Positions 42,921 through 52,225 of a DNA stretch of 64,000 bases are shown piece after piece (within the stretch, counting starts at the first letter, position 1; each line of letters begins with the position of its first letter). This stretch comes from an uncultured Alphaproteobacteria bacterium (lineage in GTDB: Bacteria; Pseudomonadota; Alphaproteobacteria; Rhodobacterales; Rhodobacteraceae), in NCBI GenBank assembly GCA_902625475.1, contig CACOBR010000003.1:62001-126000 (forward strand), given 5' to 3'. The position numbers and the translations under genes were made by a program. The notes beneath the pieces were generated by a model. That model had not been told where the DNA came from, did not search any database, and saw only the letters and a program-made list of their open reading frames with translations.

Positions 42921-43931
42921 ATGGATCCAATATCTCAAGGAACTGTTGGCGCAGCTTTTGCGCAGTCTACAGCTAATAAAAATAATATCATCAAGATTGG
43001 TATTATAGGTTTTCTAGCAGGGTTGGCCCCTGATTTAGATGTTTTTATTCGTTCTTCTACTGACCCAATTCTATCTCTTGAGTACCACAGGCAGTTTACT
43101 CACTCGCTGTTTTTTATTCCCATTGGCGCTTTGATTGTTACTCTTGTGATCTTTCCCTTGGTTAAAAAGTCACTAAGTCTGAAGACTGTCTATGTGGCGA
43201 GTTTTTTTGGATATACAACTCATGGATTGCTGGATGCATGCACTTCTTACGGCACGTTACTCTTTTGGCCTTTTTCCAACGAGCGAGTTACCTGGAATAA
43301 TATATCTGTTGTTGATCCAATTTTCACCATTCCTGTATTGGTCTTGACTGCAACCGCTATAATAATCAGAAAACCACTAATAAGTTTTTTTGCAATTGGA
43401 TGGATGATTTTATATCTTTTATTAGGATTTGTACAATATGAAAGAGCATTTTTAGTTGCAAATGATCTTGCGCATACAAGAGGACATAATCCAGAGCGTC
43501 TGACGCTAAAGCCGTCATTTGGTAATCTGATCTTATGGAAGTCAATTTATCAGTATGAAGAAAACTTTTATGTTGATGCAATTCGAACTGCATTATCCTC
43601 AACTTGGTGTTTGGGAGAAAGTATTCGAATGTTTGACTATCAATATCATCTGCCCAATCTAGATATTGACAGCCAACAAAGAAAGGATATTGAAAGGTTC
43701 CGTTGGTTTTCTCAGGACTATTTGGGGTTTGACTATGAAAAAAGTCTAGTCACAGACGTTCGTTACTCTATGGTTCCAAATCAAATTGCACCGATGTGGG
43801 GTGTGGTCATTGATACTCAGAAAAGCAAGAATGAGCATGCGATTTGGTGGACAAGTCGTACTCTAGAGCAAAGTCAGTTAGACATGTTTAAAGATATGTT
43901 AATTGGGAAAACGTGTAGAAACAGTTTTTGA
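42921..43931 (+). CDS. YdjM-like membrane-bound metal-dependent hydrolase
   Basis: A 336-aa membrane protein of the YdjM/LexA-binding inner-membrane hydrolase family. It starts MDPISQGTVGAAFAQ, has the metal-site motifs LAPDLDVFIRSS and EYHRQFTHSLFFI, then four or five membrane segments and a soluble C-terminus of about 140 residues. The second His region (YTTHGLLDACTSYGT) is also conserved. The reaction in cells is unknown. The C-terminal domain (FDYQYHLPNLDIDSQQRKDI) is typical of the longer family members. Confidence 0.82.
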   Translation: MDPISQGTVGAAFAQSTANKNNIIKIGIIGFLAGLAPDLDVFIRSSTDPILSLEYHRQFTHSLFFIPIGALIVTLVIFPLVKKSLSLKTVYVASFFGYTTHGLLDACTSYGTLLFWPFSNERVTWNNISVVDPIFTIPVLVLTATAIIIRKPLISFFAIGWMILYLLLGFVQYERAFLVANDLAHTRGHNPERLTLKPSFGNLILWKSIYQYEENFYVDAIRTALSSTWCLGESIRMFDYQYHLPNLDIDSQQRKDIERFRWFSQDYLGFDYEKSLVTDVRYSMVPNQIAPMWGVVIDTQKSKNEHAIWWTSRTLEQSQLDMFKDMLIGKTCRNSF

Positions 43932-43984
43932 TATTAATATATTAGGAATTCGCGGGAAAGAGTTTTCAGATTTTCTGATGCTTC

Positions 43985-44045
43985 CACAATAACTATAGCA
44001 TATTTTAGTAATTTATTCTGCTTAAATATTTTGGTTTGGAAAGAT
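43985..44045 (+). repeat. Dispersed repeat, copy P (right arm)
   Basis: CCACAATAACTATAGCATATTTTAGTAATTTATTCTGCTTAAATATTTTGGTTTGGAAAG matches the right arm, closest to copy O. The left half is missing. It is the last clear copy in the window; the final 20 kb lack the repeat. Confidence 0.75.
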
Positions 44046-44067
44046 GTGAGGCTTTTTTAAAAAGTTT

Positions 44068-45111
44068 TTAATTTATGTTATTTCTTAAATATTTGAGTCT
44101 TTCAGCTCCTGACGGATGAGTAGACAACCAGCCACTTTTTACTTCATTCATACAAACAGATTTTTCTATTTTAGTTGCTATACAATAATGGTTTGTAAGT
44201 TTTTCGATCGCTTTTAAAAAACTTGTTTTTGACATACCAGTTTTCTCTAATAATTTTAAAGCAATTATATCTGCATCTTTTTCCAAATCACGACTCTTTT
44301 TTAAACCCCAAATGTTTATACCTATAAAAACAATTTCCTCAAAAATACTTTCATCTAGACCAAAAATCATCCAAGCAATTGAAGATAGACCGGCTATTTC
44401 TACAATCTGTTGTAAAGAATGCCTTTCTTTTATATGTGCTATCTCATGAGCTATCACAGAAAGAATTAAGTCATCATCTTTAAGAAGTTTAACAAGATCA
44501 TCAGTAATTATTATAGGTCCACCAGGTAATGCTAAAGCATTGGGTCCCAATATATTAGATTTATTAAATTTAATTTCTGGATTTTTATAAAGTCCTGAAT
44601 GTTTGAAAATCTTTTGAGATTTATCTTTTATTTCGGTTATTCTTTTTTCTGGAAGTTTTGATTTTTCAAGCAATGTTTTCGAAAGAGTTTTATAAGTTGA
44701 TTCACCAATTTTTTGCTCCCAGTTATGAGGAAAAAAATATACTAAAGTTGAACTAAATGAAATAAATAGGTATCGATAACCAATTACTAGTAAAATTATT
44801 GTTAATAATATAATGAAAACATTTTTTAATCTAAATTTATCAAAGTTTTTAAATAATAATTCATTTTTTGGAATTAGTAATTTTAAATCTATTTCGTTTA
44901 ATTTTTCTTTGGTAACAAATAAGATACCATTTTCTAAAAATATGCTTTTATCATTCTGAACAGATTGTACTTTTAGCAAATGGTATAAACGTTCTTCACC
45001 TTTGAAAATAGAAACTTTACTTTTTTCGATTACAATGCTGGCGGATTCTTCCTTCGAAGATCCTGGCATAAAAAAATCTCCATCAATTTTTTTTTTAGAT
45101 ATTGACTTCAA
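44068..45111 (-). CDS. M48 family metalloprotease
   Basis: A 347-aa membrane-associated zinc protease. The zinc motif is SVIAHEIAHIKERHSLQQ (HEIAH), the third ligand lies in DLEKDADIIAL, and the C-terminal block is STHPSGAERLKYL. A non-catalytic N-terminal domain of about 95 residues precedes a membrane helix (VFIILLTIILLVIGYRYLF). It overlaps the upstream DUF898 gene by 17 bases on the same strand. This DUF898-M48 pairing is common, suggesting a joint envelope-quality function. Confidence 0.9.
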   Translation of the reverse strand: MKSISKKKIDGDFFMPGSSKEESASIVIEKSKVSIFKGEERLYHLLKVQSVQNDKSIFLENGILFVTKEKLNEIDLKLLIPKNELLFKNFDKFRLKNVFIILLTIILLVIGYRYLFISFSSTLVYFFPHNWEQKIGESTYKTLSKTLLEKSKLPEKRITEIKDKSQKIFKHSGLYKNPEIKFNKSNILGPNALALPGGPIIITDDLVKLLKDDDLILSVIAHEIAHIKERHSLQQIVEIAGLSSIAWMIFGLDESIFEEIVFIGINIWGLKKSRDLEKDADIIALKLLEKTGMSKTSFLKAIEKLTNHYCIATKIEKSVCMNEVKSGWLSTHPSGAERLKYLRNNIN

Positions 45112-46153
45112 TTCCTTCCATTTCTGAGTATTCTTCTCCCAGCGATGATAAATTCTTTTTTTCTGTATCTAGGAAAATATTTAAATCACCAATTATTTCG
45201 ATTTTTGTCGAATACGATAAATACTTATAAAATCTAATTTGTGCCCATGGGGACATAAGACCAAGTGTAATAGGGATTATTATTGCATTAGTAATTATTA
45301 TCCAGAGATAAGTAGCAGGATTTAATGTAGAATCAAAATTTGCAGAAATTTCGTTATTATTTGAATTACTTAGAATGGTAGCTCTTAGTAACATGTTTCT
45401 AGCAAAAATTCTGTATATAAAATTCGTGATAAAGATGATTGGTATCATTATAAAAAAAAGTATTTCAAATCCGTTTGAATAGTCATTGAATATTGTATCT
45501 ATATAGTCAAAATTCCATTCTATAAGATTTGCAATATCCCAAATTGTGTAAACAATAATACTATAAAAGATGATTAATGCAGGTAAAAAACCAGATTTAA
45601 ACGAATCTATATAATATTGTTTAATTGTTGTATCTGCTGAAAATCTAGATGTACCATATGAATGATTATTAGCATAATAAGTATAATAAAATTTCGTAAA
45701 AAGAGGTTGGAGAAAACCTAAAGAGAAGAAACTAATTACTGGACCTAAAACAAAATAAAGAAGTGTCTGCTTGTAATTTCCATGCCAATTAAATCTAATA
45801 TTCCTATAAGAAACCATACGTGCATTGAATCTTAAAGACGAATTAATTATAAAAGGAGAAAGAAAGAAAATTATGATAAAGCTTACAAAACTAAAAACTG
45901 GTATGTAAGAAGAACCTATTCCGAGTATAATAATAACAATAAAAGCAATTAATCTACCTTTAAAGATTTGCCAACCTGTAGCATGATAGGCAAAGGAATT
46001 TTCTAGAATATTTGTGTTATTATAAAAGTATTTAAGTCTTCTCACTTTTGCCCAGGCGCTAAAAATACCAATTGTGACTACAGTTAAAAGAATATTGGCA
46101 AGCCATATGCCAAAATATTCTATTGCTTTTCCTTTAAATTCTATTCCTTTCAT
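45095..46153 (-). CDS. DUF898 (YjgN-like) membrane protein
   Basis: A 352-aa inner-membrane protein with six or more helices. It has two copies of the DUF898 signature: GIWLANILLTVVTIGIFSAWAKVRR near the N-terminus and ATYLWIIITNAIIIPITLGLMSPWAQIRFYKYL near the C-terminus, both with the W-A-x-x-R turn. YRNIRFNWHGNY is another family block. Function unknown; no transport role has been shown. The end overlaps the M48 protease gene, so translation is coupled. Confidence 0.85.
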   Translation of the reverse strand: MKGIEFKGKAIEYFGIWLANILLTVVTIGIFSAWAKVRRLKYFYNNTNILENSFAYHATGWQIFKGRLIAFIVIIILGIGSSYIPVFSFVSFIIIFFLSPFIINSSLRFNARMVSYRNIRFNWHGNYKQTLLYFVLGPVISFFSLGFLQPLFTKFYYTYYANNHSYGTSRFSADTTIKQYYIDSFKSGFLPALIIFYSIIVYTIWDIANLIEWNFDYIDTIFNDYSNGFEILFFIMIPIIFITNFIYRIFARNMLLRATILSNSNNNEISANFDSTLNPATYLWIIITNAIIIPITLGLMSPWAQIRFYKYLSYSTKIEIIGDLNIFLDTEKKNLSSLGEEYSEMEGIEVNI

Positions 46154-46571
46154 TCCATTTTTCCTTTAAAAAACTAAGCTAATTTACCTATCTATATAAT
46201 TAATGATTTCTTTAAGTTAAATTGGTTTAATTATAAAATCTACCTAAATTTTAAACTGTAGATTTTATGAATTATCACAGATAGTTATCTTCAATTTTTC
46301 TAAATCTCAAAGAGCATAATTTATACTCACTTTTTTAAGGAAATCACACAGTTTCAAATGAAAAATTATTGTTTTTATTCATTAAAACTTTAGGTAATAT
46401 CTAGTACTTCTATATCAATTTATGATATTGACTTCGTTTCAATTGACAGATTGAAGTTAAGAAAGTGATCATTATCTCATGATTTATGGATTATTGATAC
46501 AAGCAACTTGTTATTTTTGAACATAATCATTTTGTCCGTAACGGGAGTTAAGAATTGTATAGGCTATTAGG
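46154..46571. other. Intergenic gap, nothing recognised
   Basis: A 418-base AT-rich gap between divergent DUF898 and arfB genes. It must contain both promoters. The minus-strand ORF 46511-46951 that enters it is a shadow of arfB. No repeat copy or hairpin stands out. Confidence 0.4.
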
Positions 46572-46994
46572 ATGAAAATAAATAATTTGATCCAGCTTGA
46601 ACCTTCAGAGATATCTGAAAGATTTTCAAAATCTTCGGGACCAGGCGGACAGCATATAAATAAAGTCGATACTAAAGTCGAATTACGTTTTTTTGCAATA
46701 AAATCCCCGAACCTTTCAAAGTCTGTTAAGGATAGACTAAAAGTAATTGCTGGTAATAAATGGACTCTTAATGGAGAAATTGTCATTACTGCTGAAAAAC
46801 ACCGATCACAGTCAAAGAATCGTGAATTAGCAAAATCAAAATTAGTGGGTCTCATTTTAAAGGCTCTTGAAAAACCAGTGTACAGATTACAAACGAGGCC
46901 AAGTAAGTCTGTAAGAATTCGAAGAAGTAATGAAAAACAAAAAAGGAGCAAAATTAAAGCTTTGCGTGGTCGAGTTAGGGATGGTCAAATTTAA
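46572..46994 (+). CDS. arfB: Alternative ribosome-rescue factor ArfB
   Basis: A 140-aa peptidyl-tRNA hydrolase of the release-factor fold that frees ribosomes stalled at the end of truncated mRNAs. The catalytic GGQ sits in SSGPGGQHINKVDTKVELRF. The extended basic C-terminal tail (KSVRIRRSNEKQKRSKIKAL) is the part that enters the empty mRNA channel. Size and motifs are diagnostic and separate it from full-size release factors. It is a single gene. Confidence 0.93.
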   Translation: MKINNLIQLEPSEISERFSKSSGPGGQHINKVDTKVELRFFAIKSPNLSKSVKDRLKVIAGNKWTLNGEIVITAEKHRSQSKNRELAKSKLVGLILKALEKPVYRLQTRPSKSVRIRRSNEKQKRSKIKALRGRVRDGQI

Positions 46995-47327
46995 TTATTT
47001 TATTTTTTAATTAATAAATTTTTAAAATTAGATTAATTTAATAAAAAATTTAGAGTTTTTTTTTGAACATAAAATTTAAAATAATTATCCTTTGGACATA
47101 TCTTAATGAGTGGTTAGGAGTTTAAATAAATTTTATAAATAATAGCATTAACAATTGGCACATAAAATGATATACCCACGATCTATTTTCCAAACTGTCC
47201 TTTTAAATAATGGAGACAACTTTAAATTTTTCTAAAGATATTAGGTTGTAAGGCAATTGGATTGACTTTCTAATTTATTATAATAATAAGCCTACTCTTG
47301 AAAAAACTGAAATAATATGATGTTAAC
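46995..47327. other. Intergenic gap, nothing recognised
   Basis: A 333-base AT-rich gap between arfB and psd. TATCCTTTGGACATATCTTAATGAG near 47090 faintly resembles the repeat core but is too weak to count. The psd promoter presumably lies in the right third. Confidence 0.35.
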
Positions 47328-48020
47328 ATGAATATGCTAAATACATTTATTAAACCAATGCATCGTGAAGGTATAAAATTTGTACTAATTTTTAGTATCA
47401 CTTCTTTGATTTTGTTTTTTATTTATATCCCTTTAGGTTGGGTTGGAATTGGTCTTACCATCTGGTGCTATTATTTTTTTCGAGATCCAAAACGTACAAC
47501 ACCAGTTCGAGACGGCCTATTAGTTAGTCCAGCAGACGGGGTAATTTCACTGATTGAAAAAACTATGCCTCCGCCAGAGCTTGATATAGGGAAAGAGGCC
47601 CTTACAAGGATAAGTGTGTTTATGAATGTATTTAATTGTCACGTAAACCGCTCACCTATTGCTGGCAAGGTTATGGAGATTAATTATCGTCCTGGTAAGT
47701 TTTTTAATGCTTCATTAGATAAAGCTAGCGTTGATAATGAGCGCAATAGTTTGGTACTTCAAATTCCTGACGGTAGGCAGATTATAGTTGTGCAGATTGC
47801 TGGTTTAGTTGCTAGGCGCATTGTATCATTTGTAAAACCTAAGCAGACATTGCGAATTGGCCAAAGGTTTGGACTTATCCGGTTTGGATCACGGGTGGAT
47901 ATATATTTACCAACTGGTGTGCAACCACTTGTTTGTCTTGGTCAAACAATGGTTTCTGGTGAAACGGTAATAGCAGATTTAACCAGTAAAGAATTGGCAC
48001 GTGATGGTAGAAAGGAATGA
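47328..48020 (+). CDS. psd: Phosphatidylserine decarboxylase
   Basis: A 230-aa short-type Psd that makes phosphatidylethanolamine from phosphatidylserine at the inner membrane. A membrane-associated N-terminus ([17 protein letters not shown]) precedes [44 protein letters not shown] and the autocleavage segment [14 protein letters not shown], where the Ser following Gly becomes the pyruvoyl cofactor. This size and the FGSR motif are typical of alphaproteobacterial enzymes. pssA follows after three bases, giving a phosphatidylethanolamine operon. Confidence 0.94.
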   Translation: MNMLNTFIKPMHREGIKFVLIFSITSLILFFIYIPLGWVGIGLTIWCYYFFRDPKRTTPVRDGLLVSPADGVISLIEKTMPPPELDIGKEALTRISVFMNVFNCHVNRSPIAGKVMEINYRPGKFFNASLDKASVDNERNSLVLQIPDGRQIIVVQIAGLVARRIVSFVKPKQTLRIGQRFGLIRFGSRVDIYLPTGVQPLVCLGQTMVSGETVIADLTSKELARDGRKE

Positions 48021-48023
48021 TTG

Positions 48024-48773
48024 ATGGGCAAAACCAGTAATCAAAAATTTGAGCTTTCACTTATTCAATTAGTACCTAACATGATGACTATTGCTGCTAT
48101 TTGTCTTGGGATAACTGCTATTAAACACGGCTTTGAAGGTAAATTTCAAAGTGCTGTCCAACTTATTTTATTGGCAAGTGTTCTTGATGGATTAGATGGT
48201 CGTGTAGCTAGGCTATTAAAAAGTGATAGTAAGTTAGGTGCAGAACTAGATTCCTTAGCAGATGTCTTGAATTTTGGGATTGCACCACCTTTTGTTTTAT
48301 ACTTCTGGGCTTTGCAAGATCTACAAGGCCTAGGTTGGTTTTCAGTACAGATTTACGTGGTTTGTTGTGTAGTTCGTCTGGCACGCTTCAACGTTAATAG
48401 TAAGTCTGATGAAGAAGTTAATTCCAACGGTTACTTTGTTGGTGTTCCAGCTCCAGCAGCAGCTCTTTTAGTTATGCTGCCTATGTATTTTTCATTCGCT
48501 TTGGGTATGGTTGATTTTTTACCATCTCTTGCTATCTGTGGACATTTAGTATTAGTAGGACTTTTGATGATCAGTAATATTCCAACCTGGTCATTTAAAG
48601 TTGTTACCACTTCCCCAAAAAATTCTAAATATTTTCTAATTGGCTTTGCTGTTATCGGCGCAGCTTTTTTAAACTATATTTGGTTAACCTTGATTGCTTT
48701 ATGCATAGGCTATATCCTACTGGTGCTATTTACTATTATCACTGGAAAGGCAAAACGCCCTATACAAATGTGA
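48024..48773 (+). CDS. pssA: CDP-diacylglycerol-serine O-phosphatidyltransferase
   Basis: A 249-aa CDP-alcohol phosphotransferase with about eight membrane helices. The family catalytic motif DG-x2-AR-x8-G-x3-D-x3-D is seen as LDGRVARLLKSDSKLGAELD followed by SLAD. It makes phosphatidylserine for the Psd encoded just upstream. The ATG at 48024 with AAAGGA upstream is used; the track's TTG at 48021 adds one residue. The pair's order and spacing match other Alphaproteobacteria. Confidence 0.94.
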   Translation: MGKTSNQKFELSLIQLVPNMMTIAAICLGITAIKHGFEGKFQSAVQLILLASVLDGLDGRVARLLKSDSKLGAELDSLADVLNFGIAPPFVLYFWALQDLQGLGWFSVQIYVVCCVVRLARFNVNSKSDEEVNSNGYFVGVPAPAAALLVMLPMYFSFALGMVDFLPSLAICGHLVLVGLLMISNIPTWSFKVVTTSPKNSKYFLIGFAVIGAAFLNYIWLTLIALCIGYILLVLFTIITGKAKRPIQM

Positions 48774-48979
48774 TTAAAATTTAATATTAGCTAAATATTA
48801 ATTTACAAAAAATGAAATATTAAAAATGATGGTAGGCTCACCAAAAACTATAAACTATGAGTTAGAAATTATTGAATCTAAAATATCTAGCGAAAACTCT
48901 TCCTACTTGTACTACTATGAAATAATTTTGGAATAATATAAGTTTACAATTAATTATAAAATTATGAGCGCTTTCAGGC

Positions 48980-50374
48980 ATGGAAAAAGTTTTAGAAATT
49001 CAAAAAAAAGCATTTTTGGAGGAAGGTCCTCCTTCTTTAGAAAAAAGAAAAGATCTTCTGAGAAGATGTGCAGCACTTATTGAAACTCATGAACAAAAAA
49101 TTATTAAAGCTTTAAATCATGATTTTCAGAACAGGTCTATAGAGGAAATAAAAATTTCTGAAATTGATCAAACTATAAGGAATATTTTATTTACAATTAG
49201 AAACTTAAAAAAGTGGGTGCAGCCTCAGAGAAGATTGTCGTCCCTTGGAACAGATTTACTTGGTGCAAAAAGTTATTTAAAGCCAACTCCGTTGGGAACT
49301 GTTGGATTAATTGCCCCTTGGAATTTTCCAGTGGGTCTAGTTTTTTATCCTCTTGCATCAATTTTTGCAGCTGGCAATAGGGCTATGGTTAAGCCGTCTG
49401 AAATTACATCAGCAACTTCCAGTGTAATTAAAGAGGGAGTAGAAGAGTATTTTGATGTTTCTGAACTTGCAGTTATAACTGGAGGCCCATCCATAGGAGA
49501 AAAATTTAGTAGCCTTAAACTCGATCATTTGCTTTTTATAGGAAGTAATCAAGTTGCAAAAAAAGTAGCTTATCAAACAGCAAAAAATCTAGTGCCTACT
49601 ACGCTTGAACTTGGGGGCAAAAGTCCAACGATAATTGGACAGAACGCTAATATGAAGCTTGCTGCTGAAAGAATTTTATTTTCAAAAACACTTAATGCTG
49701 GTCAGATTTGTTTATCGCCTGATTATGTTTTTATACGAAAAGATGATGAAGCCAAATTTATATCTGAATTACAGGAAACCTATTCTAAATTTTTTCCTAA
49801 ACCAAATAGTATGGATCAAACATCTATGGTTAACAAACACCATTTAAAAAGGATGCATGCGTATATTTTGGATGCAACAAAAAAAGGTGCAAATATACAT
49901 AGTTTAGGAAAAAATGATGATCTTGATAGGAACATGCTTTCAACTAAATTGGTCACTAATGTAAATGATGATATGGAAGTAATGAAAAACGAAATCTTTG
50001 GTCCTATCCTTCCTATAATGTCTTATGAAAATATTAACGAAGTTGTACATTATATTAACAAAAGAGATAATCCACTGGGACTATATTACTTTGGAAATAA
50101 AAAATCAGAACAAAACTTCGTCATAAATAATACAAGATCTGGAGGTGTGACTATAAACGATACTATGTTTCATATTTTACAATCCAGATTACCTTTTGGT
50201 GGTGTAGGTCAATCGGGAAATGGTTATTTTCATGGTTATGAAGGTTTTCTTAATTTCTCACATTTAAAGTCTATTTATTATCAGACACAAATAGACGCTA
50301 TTTTGTCAATGATAAGACCTCCAAGAGGCAAAGCCTTTAATGTTTTATCAAAGATAATGAAAAAGCTTGGATAA
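48980..50374 (+). CDS. Aldehyde dehydrogenase (coniferyl-aldehyde dehydrogenase-like)
   Basis: A 464-aa NAD(P)-dependent aldehyde dehydrogenase. The catalytic Cys is in NAGQICLSPDYVF (residue about 246), the Glu in TTLELGGKSPTIIG, and the cofactor loop in LLFIGSNQVAKKV. APWNFPVGLVFYPL and SRLPFGGVGQSGNGYFHGYEGF complete the picture. The short form with a hydrophobic C-terminus resembles coniferyl-aldehyde and fatty-aldehyde types. A GMC alcohol oxidase/dehydrogenase starts two bases downstream, so together they would turn an alcohol into an acid. Confidence 0.9.
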   Translation: MEKVLEIQKKAFLEEGPPSLEKRKDLLRRCAALIETHEQKIIKALNHDFQNRSIEEIKISEIDQTIRNILFTIRNLKKWVQPQRRLSSLGTDLLGAKSYLKPTPLGTVGLIAPWNFPVGLVFYPLASIFAAGNRAMVKPSEITSATSSVIKEGVEEYFDVSELAVITGGPSIGEKFSSLKLDHLLFIGSNQVAKKVAYQTAKNLVPTTLELGGKSPTIIGQNANMKLAAERILFSKTLNAGQICLSPDYVFIRKDDEAKFISELQETYSKFFPKPNSMDQTSMVNKHHLKRMHAYILDATKKGANIHSLGKNDDLDRNMLSTKLVTNVNDDMEVMKNEIFGPILPIMSYENINEVVHYINKRDNPLGLYYFGNKKSEQNFVINNTRSGGVTINDTMFHILQSRLPFGGVGQSGNGYFHGYEGFLNFSHLKSIYYQTQIDAILSMIRPPRGKAFNVLSKIMKKLG

Positions 50375-50376
50375 AA

Positions 50377-51999
50377 ATGATGAAACAAGCAGATTTTGTC
50401 ATCGTTGGTGGAGGTTCAGCCGGAGCAGTTATAGCATCACGGTTAAGTGAGAATAGTAAATTTAATATTTGTCTTTTAGAGGCGGGGGGTTGGGGTAGTA
50501 ATATTTTATTCAGAGCACCCGCTGGAGGATTATTAATGTTAAGAGATAAGCCTAAATTTAACAATTGGGCATTTCATACGATACCTCAAAAGGGTCTTAA
50601 TGGTAGAAAGGGTTATCAACCTAGAGGTAAAGCCTTAGGAGGATCTAGTGCAATAAACGCCATGATTTACATAAGAGGTCAAAAAGAAGACTATGACGAG
50701 TGGGCAAACTTAGGAAATGATGGTTGGGCATGGAAAGATGTATTACCTTTTTTTAAAAAAGCTGAGAATAATGAAAATGGTCCGTCAAAATTTCATGGTA
50801 ACGGCGGCCCTCTTGAGGTATCAAATCAAAAAGTACCAAGACCTATTTCAAGTGCGTATTTAGAAGCTTGTGCAAACTCTCAAATTAAAATTAGAAATGA
50901 TTTTAATACTGGTAACAATGAAGGGGCAGGCTTTTGGCAATCAACTATCTTTCACTCAAAAAACAAAAATGGACAAAGATGTTCTAGTGCAGCTGCATAC
51001 ATTTTACCCTATATTAAGGTCAGGAAAAACTTAAACATTGTTACCAAAGCAACTGTTACAAAAATAATATTTGAGGGGAAAACCGCCGTTGGAGTTGAAT
51101 ATATTCAAGGTGGAAGGAAGAAACAGGTAAGAGCAAAAAAAGAAGTCATTATATCCGCAGGTTCTCTAAAATCACCGGTAATTTTACAACGGTCTGGTAT
51201 AGGTGATGCAGAAGATATTCATCCTCATGGAATAAGAATGTTGCATGAATTACCTGGAGTTGGAAAAAATCTTCAAGATCACATTGACTTTAACTTTTGT
51301 TTTACAACAAGTGATAAGAATACGTTAGGAATTTCTCCAACAGGATTTCTAAAAATCCTAGGAGAAACGGTAAAATGGCTATTTCATGGGAATTCAATAA
51401 TTTCATCAACTCTTTCTGAAGCTGGAGGCTTTTTTAAAACAGATCCTTATATGGATAGACCGGATATACAAAACCATTTTGTAATAGGCCTTATTGATGA
51501 TCATCTGAGAAAAATCCACTATGGGTACGGATATTCTTGCCATGTATGCCTTCTTAGACCCCATTCAAGAGGAAAAGTTTCATTGTCTTCGGCAGAAATT
51601 TCTGATGCTCCTATTATAGATCCAAATTTCTTAAATGATTTACGTGATCTAAAATCATTAATTAAAGGTGCAAAATTTACTCATAATATTTTAAATACTC
51701 CTCCACTTACAAAATATAAATTAAAGGAAATTTATGGAGTACATGATAATCTTAGTGACTTAGAGTGGGAGAAACATATTAGAGATAGAGCTGACACTAT
51801 TTATCATCCTGTAGGAACATGCAAAATGGGTAATGACGAGTTAGCTGTTGTAGATAATAAACTAAAGATCAAAGGGCTAAAGAATATTAGAGTATCAGAC
51901 GCCTCTATAATGCCCAAAATTACTTCAGGTAATACTAACGCGCCTACAATTATGATTGCTGAAAAGTGTTCATCAATGATAATAAAAGAATATTCGTAA
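50377..51999 (+). CDS. GMC-family FAD oxidoreductase (choline/alcohol dehydrogenase-like)
   Basis: A 540-aa flavoprotein. The FAD-binding motif is FVIVGGGSAGAVIASRL; GMC signature 1 is GKALGGSSAINAMIYIRG and signature 2 is VIISAGSLKSPVILQRSGIG. The C-terminal catalytic His lies in YHPVGTCKMG, and the family end GNTNAPTIMIAEK is intact. Such enzymes oxidise choline, long-chain or polyethylene-glycol alcohols. Placement two bases after an aldehyde dehydrogenase suggests an alcohol-to-acid pathway; a substrate cannot be named, and no glycine-betaine genes are adjacent. Confidence 0.9.
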   Translation: MMKQADFVIVGGGSAGAVIASRLSENSKFNICLLEAGGWGSNILFRAPAGGLLMLRDKPKFNNWAFHTIPQKGLNGRKGYQPRGKALGGSSAINAMIYIRGQKEDYDEWANLGNDGWAWKDVLPFFKKAENNENGPSKFHGNGGPLEVSNQKVPRPISSAYLEACANSQIKIRNDFNTGNNEGAGFWQSTIFHSKNKNGQRCSSAAAYILPYIKVRKNLNIVTKATVTKIIFEGKTAVGVEYIQGGRKKQVRAKKEVIISAGSLKSPVILQRSGIGDAEDIHPHGIRMLHELPGVGKNLQDHIDFNFCFTTSDKNTLGISPTGFLKILGETVKWLFHGNSIISSTLSEAGGFFKTDPYMDRPDIQNHFVIGLIDDHLRKIHYGYGYSCHVCLLRPHSRGKVSLSSAEISDAPIIDPNFLNDLRDLKSLIKGAKFTHNILNTPPLTKYKLKEIYGVHDNLSDLEWEKHIRDRADTIYHPVGTCKMGNDELAVVDNKLKIKGLKNIRVSDASIMPKITSGNTNAPTIMIAEKCSSMIIKEYS

Positions 52000-52225
52000 G
52001 ATATGAATTTTTAATTTACCAGTTTTTTTCGTAAGTTTCATTTTTGATTTATTTGAAAAATGTCAAAAAAAATTTATAAAGGTGTAGTTTACAACCTTCA
52101 TTTTTTGAACATAACCAACACACAACTTTATATTTGGATTTAATACTTATTTTTAAATATTGAATAGAAAAATCAAACATGCAAAGTTTCTTTAATAAAT
52201 TATAACGCTTTAATATATTATTAAA

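Noticed and set aside
46511-46951. 146-aa minus-strand ORF opposite arfB
   Set aside because: Plus-strand frame encodes the GGQ-containing ArfB; the minus-strand frame has no family features.
47085-47125. Another repeat copy (TATCCTTTGGACATATCTTAATGAG)
   Set aside because: Only short, disordered similarity to the core; could be chance in AT-rich sequence.
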